Assembly (NCBI RefSeq): GCF_018141425.1
Contig: NZ_CP058561.1
Span: 310,001 to 374,000 of the forward strand
Reading direction: 5' to 3'
Source: Vallitalea guaymasensis
Lineage (GTDB): Bacteria > Bacillota > Clostridia > Lachnospirales > Vallitaleaceae
Length of the DNA: 64,000 nt
Below are positions 1 to 9,301 of this stretch, piece after piece; position 1 is the first letter of the stretch; the number at the start of each line of letters is the position of its first letter. The position numbers and the translations under genes were made by a program. The notes under the pieces were generated by a model. That model did no database searches, had not been told where the DNA came from, and worked only from the letters and a program-made list of their open reading frames with translations.

Positions 1-155
1 AAGAGAGTATAAATGCCGCTATTGCAGCACTGAATGGTTCCAATAACATTGGTAATTCATTATATTTCCTTAATCCAGCAAAATCTTCAAATTTCTGGAT
101 TATGAATAACCGTAAATTTGTTACTCAGATCAATAATCATTACTTTTATGCTTAG
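1..155 (+). CDS. Cell wall hydrolase (SleB-like), C-terminal end, partial
   Basis: The reading frame is open from the window edge and ends at TAG 153-155. The last 50 residues contain LNGSNNIGNSLYFLNP, then FWIMNN and the terminal NNHYFYA. This is the pattern of the C-terminal end of the Hydrolase_2/SleB family, whose members cleave spore cortex or cell wall peptidoglycan. The N-terminus, including any signal peptide and peptidoglycan-binding domain, lies outside the window. A hairpin terminator follows about 55 bases downstream. The family call is fairly secure; the exact paralogue (SleB, CwlJ or a vegetative hydrolase) cannot be decided. Confidence 0.75.
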   Translation, partial: ESINAAIAALNGSNNIGNSLYFLNPAKSSNFWIMNNRKFVTQINNHYFYA

Positions 156-210
156 GCAAGAATAATTAATTTTACTCAAACAGCTAAATACCCCCTTCTT
201 ATAATAAAAA

Positions 211-253
211 ATACCCTAAAAGGTAAATTCTTATCTACTTACCTTTAGGGTAT
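211..253. terminator. Bidirectional intrinsic terminator
   Basis: ATACCCTAAAAGGTAA pairs with TTACCTTTAGGGTAT. The stem is flanked by an A-run on the left and TTTTTT on the right, so it can work on both strands. It sits between two convergent genes, the cortex hydrolase end and the VTT protein. Confidence 0.85.
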
Positions 254-279
254 TTTTTCTATTATTAATCAAATTCTCT

Positions 280-921
280 TCATGCAGCTTTTGCGGGTAA
301 TTTTTCATTCTTGGTCGATGTCTTTTTTTCGTACTTTTTTTCAAATAGCTTAATAACTTTTTTACCTATCAAAGATATAGCAAATGTTATTGATATTAAT
401 AAGATTGATTTAAGAGGCTTTTCTACAAATGCCCTTATATTAAATCCTATGAAACTTAGAGAAAATATCATTATAAGCTTACCAAGAACCAACGCACTAA
501 TATATTCTCTATTTTTAATGCCTGCTAGAGCTGCTAAACCACAAACAACTATAGAAGGTGTAAAAGGAAAAGTTAATAAGAAGAATATAGGGGTAAATCC
601 TTTATCCTTAATCCAATTAAAAATATTATAGATTTTTTCGTTTTTAGCAATCTTCTGCTGGAATCTTTTTTGTCCAAATTTCTTTATTACCAAGAATACA
701 ATAATTGAGCCGATGCATGAACCTAACCATGAATATAAATAACCAGTCCAAAAGCCAAAGGCCATAACATTAATCGTTACAAATAATATTAAAGGTAATG
801 GTGGGAAAAAAGCTTCAATCATTGCTAATCCAACACCGGCAAACATTCCCATAGAGCTTATTTGATTAAGCATGTCTGTCCAATAGCCAAGTGTCATTAA
901 CTCTTTAAACCATTCAATCAT
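280..921 (-). CDS. VTT/DedA-type (TVP38/TMEM64 family) membrane protein
   Basis: A 213-residue protein with about five hydrophobic segments, including residues 24-45, 48-80, 110-135 and 145-190. The pairs MIEAFFPPLPL near residue 35 and FTPIFFLLTFPFTPSIVVCG near residue 110 match the re-entrant-loop layout of VTT (SNARE-associated Golgi) proteins. Relatives act as lipid scramblases or transporters in the cytoplasmic membrane; the substrate here is unknown. The tail is lysine-rich. The start ATG follows AAGGATG. It is a single gene, convergent with the hydrolase end and closed by the terminator at 211-253. Confidence 0.7.
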   Translation of the reverse strand: MIEWFKELMTLGYWTDMLNQISSMGMFAGVGLAMIEAFFPPLPLILFVTINVMAFGFWTGYLYSWLGSCIGSIIVFLVIKKFGQKRFQQKIAKNEKIYNIFNWIKDKGFTPIFFLLTFPFTPSIVVCGLAALAGIKNREYISALVLGKLIMIFSLSFIGFNIRAFVEKPLKSILLISITFAISLIGKKVIKLFEKKYEKKTSTKNEKLPAKAA

Positions 922-1120
922 AATCCCACATCCTTTCTTCTTCGTCTATCTATAAATTCAACATATTATTAGTATATCCAACAAGTCTAGTATAATTTAT
1001 TAATATTAAAATCTTATTAAAATATATTAAAAAATATCTTAAATTATTATAAATCTTTAATTTTAGCATTAAAATAATTTTTATAGCTATTGGAGAAGTT
1101 TATTTGTAATAATAGAATTA

Positions 1121-1156
1121 AAGAGAGATTCTACATTATCATTAGATATCTCTCTT
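1121..1156 (-). terminator. Intrinsic terminator of the LiaF-like gene
   Basis: AAGAGAGAT pairs with ATCTCTCTT across an 18-base loop. On the minus strand the stem is followed by a T-rich stretch. It lies 10 bases past the stop codon of the LiaF-like gene. Confidence 0.7.
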
Positions 1157-1165
1157 ATTAATTAT

Positions 1166-1840
1166 TTAGTATTCAACGCCTAGTCCACCGAACAAAACAA
1201 AACTTTTAACTATAAGTACTTTATTTGAATCAGCCATCTCTCTTTTTGTTTTATTATCCCATCCACCAAAAAGAGGAAATCCTTTTACTTCAACTTTCCA
1301 ATCCATAGGTACTTTTATATCAATACCACCAAATGCAACGAATGCATCAATTATTATTGGTTCATTTTCTGTGATATTAGCATTTCTTAGATCAACATCA
1401 ATACCACCAAATGCAGTACCTAAATTACCTCCTTGAAAATCTGTTGAATCATTAATTATATCGCTTCCTGAAAACAAACAAAAAGTGTCTAGTATATTAT
1501 CTGAGTATATTTTTTTATTACTACGTTTTTTTTTAGGAATTATTAGCCAAGCACCAACTATAATGACAACTGCAGGGAATATGAATTCACCAATATTAAT
1601 ACCTTCCAGAATTTTTAGATTCAATTCCTTTAATTGAAATATAACACCAACAATTATCAATACAGAAGCTAAGGTTTTTGAACCATATTTATCAAATAGA
1701 TTTACTAAGCCAATAGCAATTAATATAAGGGGCCAATAAGTACCAAAGATATTTTCACTATCAATTATATCCAATCTACCTAATAGAATTACAACACCAA
1801 TTGCAATTATCAATATACCTAATAGATTTCTTTTTTTCAT
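1166..1840 (-). CDS. LiaF-like membrane protein (LiaI-LiaF TM region plus DUF2154)
   Basis: The 224-residue protein has four short N-terminal membrane segments (NLLGILIIAIGVVILLG, YWPLILIAIGLVNLF, ASVLIIVGVIF, FIFPAVVIIVGAWLII). A beta-rich C-terminal domain follows with repeated glycine turns (CLFSGSD, AFGGIDVDL, AFGGIDIKV, LFGGWD). This is the LiaF/DUF2154 architecture, linked in Firmicutes to control of cell-envelope stress two-component systems. No lia kinase or regulator is adjacent, so the role here is open. The ATG at 1840 is chosen because AAAGGAGGACACTGAT lies directly before it; a longer in-frame start would place the binding site inside the gene. Confidence 0.75.
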   Translation of the reverse strand: MKKRNLLGILIIAIGVVILLGRLDIIDSENIFGTYWPLILIAIGLVNLFDKYGSKTLASVLIIVGVIFQLKELNLKILEGINIGEFIFPAVVIIVGAWLIIPKKKRSNKKIYSDNILDTFCLFSGSDIINDSTDFQGGNLGTAFGGIDVDLRNANITENEPIIIDAFVAFGGIDIKVPMDWKVEVKGFPLFGGWDNKTKREMADSNKVLIVKSFVLFGGLGVEY

Positions 1841-2017
1841 ATCAGTGTCCTCCTTTAACAATATTTATTATGTAACCAATGTTATTTTGAACAATTCTGT
1901 ATTTGTCAAAATAAACTATTAATAAATAATATGTTAATACTTTTGAATATATTTTAACATATACTTATAAGTAATAAAAGAATTAATTGGTTAAAATAGA
2001 GATATATCAAATTATGC

Positions 2018-2046
2018 TTGATTTTTTCACGATTAACAACTATAAT
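2018..2046 (+). promoter_or_regulatory. Predicted sigma-A promoter of the DEAD-box helicase gene
   Basis: TTGATT at 2018-2023 and TATAAT at 2041-2046 are separated by exactly 17 bases. They lie about 50 bases upstream of the helicase start. The transcribed leader would be short. Confidence 0.7.
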
Positions 2047-2098
2047 GATTTAGTTATAGAAGATAAAACACAAATAAGATTAAGGATGAGATAATATA

Positions 2099-3751
2099 AT
2101 GAATTTCAACGAATTAAATATATCTGATAATATTTTAAAAGCTATATCTGATATGGGATTTGAAGAAGCAACTGAAATACAAGAAAAATCAATTCCAGAA
2201 ATATTATCAGGCAGTGATATTATTGGACAATCCCAAACAGGTACAGGTAAAACGGCAGCATTTGCAATTCCAATATTAGAAAAAGTGGATCCATCTATTA
2301 AAAAGCCACAAGTATTAGTCCTATGCCCTACAAGAGAGTTAGCTGTTCAAGTATGTAATGAGTTCAAGAAGCTAACAAGATACATGCATAATGTAAAATC
2401 ATTTCCTGTTTATGGTGGCGAACCTATCTATAGACAGATTTCTGTTCTAAAAAAAGGTGTTCAAATAATCATTGGTACTCCTGGAAGACTTATGGATCAT
2501 ATGAATAGAAAAACCATCAAACTTGACCATGTTAATTCAATTATACTGGATGAAGCTGATGAAATGCTTAATATGGGATTCAGAGAAGATATTGAGACCA
2601 TACTAAGTAAAATACCTAACGAAAATCTTCAAACTATACTTTTTTCAGCAACTATGCCAAAAAGTATCTTAGATATTACTCATAATTACCAAAAGAAGCC
2701 TAAGCTTATTAAGATTACAAGAAAAGAATTGACAACTGATACTATCGATCAAAGATATTATCATGTTCTTGAACATCATAAATTAGAAGTTCTAAGACGA
2801 TTGATAGATGTGTACCATCCAAAACTATCATTAATATTCTGTAATACCAAAAAGAAGGTTGATGAGGTAACAGACTTATTACAAGACAATGGTTACGCAT
2901 GTGATAAAATACATGGAGACATGAATCAAGTAGTAAGACTTAGCGTACTAAACAAATTCAATAAAGGTATTATTAATATACTTGTTGCTACTGACGTTGC
3001 TGCAAGAGGCCTTGATATTCAAAATGTTGAAGCGGTTGTTAATTATGACGTGCCAGATAATGAAGAATATTATGTCCATAGAATTGGTCGTACAGGTAGA
3101 GCAGGTAAAAAAGGTACTTCTTATACTTTGGTTTCTAAAACAGAAACTAGGAGAATATCGAATATAATTAGATATATTAAAAAAGATATACCTAGAAAAA
3201 AAATTCCATCAATCAACAAAGTTAATGCTGTTAAGATAGATAACTATATGGAATCACTAGCTTCTACTATTGACAATACTTCTGATTTGGAACAATACGA
3301 AAACATCATAAACAAACTTAACGATAAAGGTTATACTTCTGATAAGATAGCCGCAGCACTACTTATGTCTAATCTTGAATTAAAAGAAGAAAATAACATG
3401 AATCTGTCTTATGAAATCAGTAGAAGACAACCATACAATAATGATAGAAATGACAGAGGAAATAACAAATCCAAACGCTATGGCAATAAAAGAGAAAAAG
3501 GTATGTCAAGATTATATGTCAATATTGGAAAGAACCATAAAATAGGTGTTAGAGATATAGTTGGTGCCATCGCAGGCGAAACTAAGATAAAAGGTTCCTC
3601 CATTGGTTCAATTGATATGTATGATAAATATACTTTTGTGGAAATACCAGAAAAATACGCTAATCAAGTTATTGATAAAATGAATCAATCAAGAATCCGT
3701 GGTAAAAATATTACAATGGAATTAGCCAACACAAGAAAAAGAAGAAGATAA
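2099..3751 (+). CDS. DEAD-box RNA helicase with DbpA-type RNA-binding domain
   Basis: ATP-dependent RNA helicase of 550 residues. Motifs in order: Q motif around GFEEATEIQ (21-28), Walker A SQTGTGKT (45-52), PTRELA (78-82), GTPGR (126-130), DEAD (151-154), SAT (183-185), VATDVAARGLD and HRIGRTGRAG in RecA domain 2. A basic, asparagine/arginine-rich linker (about 430-465) leads to a C-terminal DbpA RNA-binding fold (about 466-540) beginning RLYVNIGKNHKIG. DeaD/CshA/DbpA proteins remodel rRNA during ribosome assembly or resolve mRNA structure in the cold. It has its own promoter and is monocistronic. Which paralogue it represents cannot be settled. Confidence 0.93.
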   Translation: MNFNELNISDNILKAISDMGFEEATEIQEKSIPEILSGSDIIGQSQTGTGKTAAFAIPILEKVDPSIKKPQVLVLCPTRELAVQVCNEFKKLTRYMHNVKSFPVYGGEPIYRQISVLKKGVQIIIGTPGRLMDHMNRKTIKLDHVNSIILDEADEMLNMGFREDIETILSKIPNENLQTILFSATMPKSILDITHNYQKKPKLIKITRKELTTDTIDQRYYHVLEHHKLEVLRRLIDVYHPKLSLIFCNTKKKVDEVTDLLQDNGYACDKIHGDMNQVVRLSVLNKFNKGIINILVATDVAARGLDIQNVEAVVNYDVPDNEEYYVHRIGRTGRAGKKGTSYTLVSKTETRRISNIIRYIKKDIPRKKIPSINKVNAVKIDNYMESLASTIDNTSDLEQYENIINKLNDKGYTSDKIAAALLMSNLELKEENNMNLSYEISRRQPYNNDRNDRGNNKSKRYGNKREKGMSRLYVNIGKNHKIGVRDIVGAIAGETKIKGSSIGSIDMYDKYTFVEIPEKYANQVIDKMNQSRIRGKNITMELANTRKRRR

Positions 3752-3775
3752 ATTTTAATTGTATAGTTAAAATTT

Positions 3776-3824
3776 CAGACCTCTGTTTAAGTAACATATT
3801 ATATATTGCTTGAACAGAGGTCTG
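3776..3824. terminator. Hairpin terminator between convergent genes
   Basis: CAGACCTCTGTT pairs with AACAGAGGTCTG, extended by a few more pairs, around a 10-15 base AT-rich loop. It lies between the helicase and the ABC permease operon. The U-tract is weak in both directions, so efficiency is uncertain. Confidence 0.6.
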
Positions 3825-3853
3825 CCTGTATATTATGGTATTAATGTTAATAT

Positions 3854-4558
3854 TTATTTCTTTTTCTTATAAAATCTGCCTAGTATTATGAATAACCATA
3901 ATAAATGAATACAAAATGACATTATTATATTAGAAAAGCTTGGGGATTTTATTAACCTTGTAATCCAATATGATGGAAACAACCTTGCTATATAGATTAC
4001 AGATTCATTATTTAATAGGTCAGCCAACCCAAATATCATAATGATATTAAGTCCTTTTGCGTATGTTAATCCTTTTACCTTGTCATCTGCTATATCAAAC
4101 ATTATTAATCCGATGATTATTGTTTGTATGCTTATTAGAATACTTATCAATAAGGTTGTTCCATAACTAATAGAAGCTATACCTATAACTAATCTTATCA
4201 AAAAACTGTATATGAATGTAATTATTATTGGGATGGATAGCCTGTTATATAAATATCCGTTTCTGCCAATAGGTGTTACTGACATAAGTTCATATATCTT
4301 ACCATCTTTATCATCTAACATCATAAACCCTGTAACTGTCCCAATCAATGATGGAATCATCAAAAATATTACAGATATTATATAGCTGTGATAATCTGTA
4401 ACATCAATATTTAAATATTCTTCTGTATAGATTGGAGTAATTATCAATAAAATTTTCAACAAACATATTAATATTACTGGTAAAATAAAAAGCAAGAACA
4501 TTATTTTTTCTCTAAAAATCTGCTTATAGTCTGCCTTTATATGCTCACAACTAATCAT
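3854..4558 (-). CDS. ABC-2 type transporter permease (second of pair)
   Basis: A permease of about 234 residues with six hydrophobic segments. It is the last gene of a TetR-ATPase-permease-permease operon. Cytoplasmic loops carry charged stretches such as LDDKDGKIYELM, as in drug-export ABC-2 permeases. The start at 4558 is preferred because GGAGGT lies 8 bases before it. The binding site overlaps the last codons of the upstream permease, whose TAG stop is at 4563, implying translational coupling. The substrate is unknown; the organization resembles fluoroquinolone or antimicrobial export systems with paired permeases. Confidence 0.75.
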   Translation of the reverse strand: MISCEHIKADYKQIFREKIMFLLFILPVILICLLKILLIITPIYTEEYLNIDVTDYHSYIISVIFLMIPSLIGTVTGFMMLDDKDGKIYELMSVTPIGRNGYLYNRLSIPIIITFIYSFLIRLVIGIASISYGTTLLISILISIQTIIIGLIMFDIADDKVKGLTYAKGLNIIMIFGLADLLNNESVIYIARLFPSYWITRLIKSPSFSNIIMSFCIHLLWLFIILGRFYKKKK

Positions 4559-4562
4559 TGCT

Positions 4563-5258
4563 CTAACCTCCATATACTATTTTGTTTTCAAATATTTTTT
4601 CAACTTTGCGCAATAAAAGATAATCAATAATTACTACATATGCTATAAGACCTATCGCTTCAATAATATTCCAATCATTAAAAGCACCATATACGATTCT
4701 AAACCCTGCTACACTAGGAATTACAGTCAATATATATGAAAACTTGAAATCTACAATAGAAATACATGGAATTATAAGCAGCATCAGGAATGGTATCATC
4801 TTAACCATATATTGATTAAGTGTTTTACATCCTACTACTACAATAATACCTATTAGAATAAAGAAAACAGATGATATAAAAATACCTATTGCCAATATTA
4901 TATTATTGACACTTGTAGAATTTATGGAGACAAAAGTTATTGCTTCTCCTGCAATAACCGCCAATAAGGATAAGGTAAATACCTTGGATAAAATATATTC
5001 TTTTATACTAAGAGGAGTCACTACAATATAATTAATGATTCCCTGTAATTTTTCCAACATGATTATGCCTCCAATAAAGAAAAATCCGACTACAGATGGA
5101 TCTGAAAATACTATGATCGGTAAAATGATATTCTTGAATTCTTTAGAAATCATAGACAAAATCACCATATAGATAATAGTTAAAAAAAGGTAAATAATAT
5201 AAAATCCCTGCTTCATCTGGAATTTAAAATCTGTCTTCAATGCTCCTGTCATTCTCAT
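4563..5258 (-). CDS. ABC-2 type transporter permease (first of pair)
   Basis: A membrane protein of 231 residues with six predicted hydrophobic helices (for example near 22-42, 58-75, 105-165, 170-215). It overlaps the ATPase gene by ATGA (5255-5258) and runs straight into the second permease. Two half-size permeases plus one ATPase would make a complete exporter. The ribosome binding site GGGAGG is 8 bases before the ATG. No motif in the sequence gives the substrate. Confidence 0.75.
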   Translation of the reverse strand: MRMTGALKTDFKFQMKQGFYIIYLFLTIIYMVILSMISKEFKNIILPIIVFSDPSVVGFFFIGGIIMLEKLQGIINYIVVTPLSIKEYILSKVFTLSLLAVIAGEAITFVSINSTSVNNIILAIGIFISSVFFILIGIIVVVGCKTLNQYMVKMIPFLMLLIIPCISIVDFKFSYILTVIPSVAGFRIVYGAFNDWNIIEAIGLIAYVVIIDYLLLRKVEKIFENKIVYGG

Positions 5259-6109
5259 ATCAATTTCCTCCCTGTTAGATCAATGAATACATCTTCTAAT
5301 GTAGCCTCTCCACTATGTATAGTCTTAATTTTTTTGGTCTGAATGATTTTCAAAAATTCTGAGTTGCTATTGATTGTGTCTAACTCATATTCTTTAGTAT
5401 TTAATCGATTGCCTTCTACATATTCTAACTTAATAGTATTACGCCCATTTTTTATCATAAGATTCTTAGGGGTATCAATTACTTTTATACTACCATCTAC
5501 AATAAGGGCTATTCTATCACATAATTGCTCTGCCACAGTCATATTATGGGTTGTCAAAAATATGGTTTTTCCTTGTCCTTTTAATTCTAATATAATATCT
5601 TTTATAATTTTTGCATTGACGGGATCTAGCCCAGACGTTGGTTCGTCAAAAAACAGCAGCTTAGGACTATGAATTAGTGCTCTTATAAAATTAAGTCTCA
5701 TTTTCATCCCTTTTGAAAATCCTTCTACCTTTTTATCTTTATCTTTCAATAACCCTACTCTATCTAATAAATTATTAATATCAGATTTTGTATTTTTATA
5801 GTATGATCCAATAAGATCCAGATTTTCTTTAGCAGTTAATTTTAGATATAGATTTGGAAAATCAAATGCCACTCCTATATCTTCAAAGAAATCTTTGCTC
5901 CATTTATTTCTCTCTTTACCTAGTACGTTTATATGTCCCCTATACCCTCTTAACAAACCAATGATTAATTTTTGAGTTGTTGTTTTACCAGCTCCACTAG
6001 GTCCTAGAAAACCAAATATTTCTCCTTTATCTATATGAAAATTCACTTTGTTAACTGCTAATTTATTGGTCTTTGGATATGTAAAGATTAAATCATTTGC
6101 TATTATCAT
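5255..6109 (-). CDS. ABC transporter ATP-binding protein
   Basis: ATPase subunit of 284 residues that powers the two downstream permeases. Visible motifs are Walker A GPSGAGKTT (near 37-45), a degenerate signature FSKGMKMRL (near 135), Walker B LLFFDEPTSGLDP (near 152-165) and the switch histidine in TTHNM. A C-terminal extension of about 70 residues ending LEDVFIDLTG is typical of drug-type exporters. Start ATG 6109 follows GGAGGACTGTAT. It is 62 bases downstream of the TetR gene, in the same orientation. Confidence 0.9.
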   Translation of the reverse strand: MIIANDLIFTYPKTNKLAVNKVNFHIDKGEIFGFLGPSGAGKTTTQKLIIGLLRGYRGHINVLGKERNKWSKDFFEDIGVAFDFPNLYLKLTAKENLDLIGSYYKNTKSDINNLLDRVGLLKDKDKKVEGFSKGMKMRLNFIRALIHSPKLLFFDEPTSGLDPVNAKIIKDIILELKGQGKTIFLTTHNMTVAEQLCDRIALIVDGSIKVIDTPKNLMIKNGRNTIKLEYVEGNRLNTKEYELDTINSNSEFLKIIQTKKIKTIHSGEATLEDVFIDLTGRKLI

Positions 6110-6171
6110 ATACAGTCCTCCATTTAAGTAATTTTAATAAAAATCAAGTGTTCTTTATTAGGATAAAAAAA

Positions 6172-6780
6172 TTAAAAGTTGAAGTCCCGTATAAGTCCCA
6201 TTGTTCCAATCATGTAGAACAGGATATATTCAGTTATTAATTTATGTTTTAAGTCAGGATTATTATTATTTCTAAGAATTTTAATAATTCCATCTATCAA
6301 CTGTTCAGAAATTATATCTCCAATCTCAATAGAACTGTATTCCTTATTATATTTCTCCATATGCTCAATAAAATGGTTTTTAATAAGATTAACCAACTCA
6401 TTCTTGCAATTAGCGAATTTGGTACCTTCGCTGCAATCTAATAATATAATCAAACCTATACCAAAATTAGGAACCACTTTACCTAAGAGTTCTGAAAGTA
6501 CTACTCTCCACTTTGACGGATTAGATATTTGCCATAAATAATCAGGTCTTTCTATCTTATCATGATTATGGATAAAATATATGAACTTGTCATATTCATT
6601 TTTTACAAGTACCTCAAATAGAGCCTCTTTATTATCAAAATAGTTATAGAAATTACCAATAGTAGTTCCTGCTTGCTTTACTATTTTTCTAATAGAAGCT
6701 TTCTCATATCCTTTTTCCAAAAATTCTTTTTCTCCACTTTTAATAATAGCGTTTTTCACTTCATCTTTTTTTATCTGCAT
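6172..6780 (-). CDS. TetR/AcrR family transcriptional regulator of the first ABC operon
   Basis: A protein of 202 residues with an N-terminal TetR helix-turn-helix (about residues 8-55), including GSFFLEKG-like spacing in SGEKEFLEKGYEKASIRKI and the recognition part TTIGNFYNYFDNKE. The C-terminal part is helical and ligand-binding in this family. It is the first gene of the operon feeding the ATPase and two permeases, the usual arrangement for a drug-inducible repressor. A strong promoter lies directly upstream. The effector is unknown. Confidence 0.88.
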   Translation of the reverse strand: MQIKKDEVKNAIIKSGEKEFLEKGYEKASIRKIVKQAGTTIGNFYNYFDNKEALFEVLVKNEYDKFIYFIHNHDKIERPDYLWQISNPSKWRVVLSELLGKVVPNFGIGLIILLDCSEGTKFANCKNELVNLIKNHFIEHMEKYNKEYSSIEIGDIISEQLIDGIIKILRNNNNPDLKHKLITEYILFYMIGTMGLIRDFNF

Positions 6781-6802
6781 TAAAAATCACCTGTTATTTA
6801 TT

Positions 6803-6831
6803 AATATACTATAGTTTGTAATATGTGTCAA
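6803..6831 (-). promoter_or_regulatory. Promoter of the TetR-ABC operon
   Basis: On the minus strand, TTGACA (6826-6831) and TATATT (6803-6808) have a 17-base spacer. The spacer end contains the 8-bp palindrome ACTATAGT, a possible TetR contact. It is 22 bases from the TetR start codon. Confidence 0.75.
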
Positions 6832-6854
6832 TAATTTATTATCCTAATTAAGAT

Positions 6855-6887
6855 GGGGCTGTAAATAAAATATTATCCTACAGCCCC
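6855..6887 (-). terminator. Hairpin terminator of the second ABC operon
   Basis: GGGGCTGTA pairs perfectly with TACAGCCCC around a 15-base AT-rich loop. It lies 19 bases past the permease stop codon and before the promoter of the next operon. The T-run is weak. Confidence 0.65.
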
Positions 6888-6905
6888 TATAACTTTTGCT
6901 AATTT

Positions 6906-7706
6906 TTATATTGATAGACTTCTACGGTCAAAAATAATTATCGCTGCAAAGTAAAGTATACCGCTTATACCTAATAAAATCAAACTTGTCATAGCAGCAT
7001 AGCTTGAACTGCTTAAGATTTCTTCAATATCTACAAATGAATAAATAGTGAAATATTTTAACCATGATATATCTTCACTTATTCCCATGAGCATCCTAAA
7101 TATCAAGAATAAAGCTGCTATTCCCCCTCCAAAGGCAAGAGCATTTCTTGATTCATTGAATAAACATGAGAATAAGAATACTATACCACTGACAACCATT
7201 GTGGCTAGATAAGTCACTAAATTTAGAGCAATGAATTTACCTATATCAAGATGTCCTCCGAACATGGATTCACTAATAGCAATACCTATACCTACATTTA
7301 TTATGAAAATGGCAGCTATACTACTTACCAGATAAACAGCTTGAGTTACAGCTATTCTAATACGAGTATTAGGTGTTGTTAATATATAAGCCATTGATCC
7401 ATTATCAACATGTTTTGCAATCAATTTATTACCTATGATTATTGTATATATCATTGGAAATACTAGAAAAATAAATCCATAAAGATAATGTGCAAGATAA
7501 CCAGTTAAATCCGTACCTAGATTATCAAATCCAAAGGCTTTTAACATTCCCTCAGGCATCAATGCCAGCATACTTTCTATTGTTTCTGCACTATCAGGAT
7601 CAAACATAACTATACTTATAGTTACATACATAAGTATGAAAAGCGTAAAAAATAATCCTATACCCCAATTTGCCTTGAATGTTGCTTTGAACAATGTCTT
7701 ATTCAT
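6906..7706 (-). CDS. ABC-2 type transporter permease
   Basis: A protein of about 266 residues beginning MNKTLFKATFKAN, with six hydrophobic helices. This is the ABC-2 permease pattern: a first helix near residue 20, a long extracellular loop DPDSAETIESMLALMPEGM, then five helices. The start at 7706 is chosen for its typical ABC-2 N-terminus and the GGAAGG upstream. It overlaps the end of the ATPase gene by 8 bases, so the two are probably translationally coupled. One permease and one ATPase would work as a homodimeric exporter. Confidence 0.78.
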   Translation of the reverse strand: MNKTLFKATFKANWGIGLFFTLFILMYVTISIVMFDPDSAETIESMLALMPEGMLKAFGFDNLGTDLTGYLAHYLYGFIFLVFPMIYTIIIGNKLIAKHVDNGSMAYILTTPNTRIRIAVTQAVYLVSSIAAIFIINVGIGIAISESMFGGHLDIGKFIALNLVTYLATMVVSGIVFLFSCLFNESRNALAFGGGIAALFLIFRMLMGISEDISWLKYFTIYSFVDIEEILSSSSYAAMTSLILLGISGILYFAAIIIFDRRSLSI

Positions 7707-8589
7707 GAGTAACACCATCCTTCCCATAGTATTTCATAAATACATTTTCAAGTGATTGTTGCTCAGCTTCTAATCCAATCACACTACAATCAGATAAAAT
7801 CTTGAAGAACTCCTTGTAATTGTTATTTACTGTAATTTTAACCTTTTTATCTGTTATTTTTTTCACATCCAGTTTATTATTCATAAGCTTACTTACATCA
7901 TTTTTGTTAGATAATCTAATGATAAAAGTTTCCTGTTTCATAGCATTAAGAGATTGAACATCTTCAACAGCAACAATTCTACCATCTTTTATGATGCCTG
8001 CTCTATCACAAACTCTTTGAACTTCCTCAAAAATATGTGAAGACATCATTATTGTTTTACCTCTTTCTTTTTCTCTATCCAATAGATTCATAAATAAATT
8101 CTGCATGAGAGGGTCCAATCCACTTGTTGGTTCATCTAAGATATATATAGATGGGTCATGCATAAATGCTGTCACTATCCCTAATTTCTGTTTCATACCT
8201 TTTGACATCTTTTTTATTTTACCTTTTGTATCTAATTCAAATAGCTCTATAAGCTCATCACGTCTTGATAAATCCTTGGTATGACGCATTTCACACATGA
8301 ATCTAAGGAATTCCATACCTTTCATATTCTCAAAGAAAGTAATCTCTCCTGGAAGATAACCAATAGTATTTTGAAGTTTTGCCGCTTCTTTTCGACAATT
8401 GATTCCATTAATTACTGCACTGCCTTTTGTTGGATTGGCGAACCCAAGCAGGTTTCTTATGGTTGTTGTTTTTCCAGCACCATTAGGACCAATATAGCCA
8501 AAAACTTCTCCTTCCTTAATTGTGAAGTTCAAATCAAAGACACCTTTTCCACTCTTATAGATCTGTGTGAGATTTTTAACTTCTATCAT
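7699..8589 (-). CDS. ABC transporter ATP-binding protein
   Basis: An ATPase of 296 residues with Walker A GPNGAGKTT (near 35-43), the degenerate signature MSKGMKQKLG, Walker B YILDEPTSGLDP and the switch SSHIFEEV. The roughly 80-residue C-terminal extension ends LENVFMKYYGKDG, like bacitracin- or drug-type exporters. It has a good AGGGAGGTAGTTGA site before the ATG. It sits between a TetR gene (16-base gap) and the permease. Confidence 0.9.
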   Translation of the reverse strand: MIEVKNLTQIYKSGKGVFDLNFTIKEGEVFGYIGPNGAGKTTTIRNLLGFANPTKGSAVINGINCRKEAAKLQNTIGYLPGEITFFENMKGMEFLRFMCEMRHTKDLSRRDELIELFELDTKGKIKKMSKGMKQKLGIVTAFMHDPSIYILDEPTSGLDPLMQNLFMNLLDREKERGKTIMMSSHIFEEVQRVCDRAGIIKDGRIVAVEDVQSLNAMKQETFIIRLSNKNDVSKLMNNKLDVKKITDKKVKITVNNNYKEFFKILSDCSVIGLEAEQQSLENVFMKYYGKDGVTHE

Positions 8590-8604
8590 TCAACTACCTC
8601 CCTT

Positions 8605-9279
8605 TTAATTATCCTGTTTACTGAGTTGATCTCTGCAATATTTTACATAAGACAATGCTTCCTCTTTTATCTTAATCTTATTTGTATCAAAACCTAATGC
8701 ACCATTTATTAATTCTTCACTGAACTCAAGTAATTCTGTGAATTCAACATATTTCTGTTCATCCTTTGACATAATAATCTGAGGTATAATACCATAAATT
8801 CTTATTAATTCTCTCGTCCATAATCCTGCTAAATACTCTGGATATTTTACATTGAATATACCCTCTTCATTGCCTTGTATGATCAATTTTTTGTAAAGTT
8901 GTGTTGTAACTATTTCAAATTCTTCTGCCATCTTTCTCAAAATAGTGTTGTTTCCTTTAAAAGAATATATCTTACCAATCTCTGGCCATTCTTCTATCTT
9001 GCTTGCTTTACATTTATTGATGGTAATAAAAACATTATTTAATGATTCAATTGTGGATTCAACATTTTTTTCTTGCATCTTTTCATAATATCTGACTAAA
9101 TCTTTTATATAATTAATGGTTATTGCTTCAAGAACTTCATCTTTTGATTTGAAATGATGATAAAATCCACCTTTAGAACTTCCTACTGACTCAATTATCT
9201 CTGATACAGTTGTCTTTTCATAACCTTTCTCAGCAAATAGTTTATATGCCGTTCTTATTATATTCTGTTTTAAATCCAT
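8605..9279 (-). CDS. TetR/AcrR family transcriptional regulator of the second ABC operon
   Basis: A regulator of 224 residues. The TetR DNA-binding domain is at residues 7-52 (AYKLFAEKGYEKTTVSEI, then SSKGGFYHHFKSKDE). The remaining residues form the helical effector domain. It is the first gene of a TetR-ATPase-permease operon. A palindrome, ACCGACTGTCGGT, lies between the promoter and its start codon, pointing to autoregulation of the whole operon. The inducing compound is unknown. Confidence 0.9.
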   Translation of the reverse strand: MDLKQNIIRTAYKLFAEKGYEKTTVSEIIESVGSSKGGFYHHFKSKDEVLEAITINYIKDLVRYYEKMQEKNVESTIESLNNVFITINKCKASKIEEWPEIGKIYSFKGNNTILRKMAEEFEIVTTQLYKKLIIQGNEEGIFNVKYPEYLAGLWTRELIRIYGIIPQIIMSKDEQKYVEFTELLEFSEELINGALGFDTNKIKIKEEALSYVKYCRDQLSKQDN

Positions 9280-9301
9280 ATAAACCTCCTTCCGACAACA
9301 A

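Noticed and set aside
311-631. Plus-strand open frame of 106 codons
   Set aside because: It lies antisense within the VTT protein gene and has no binding site; the minus-strand gene explains the region.
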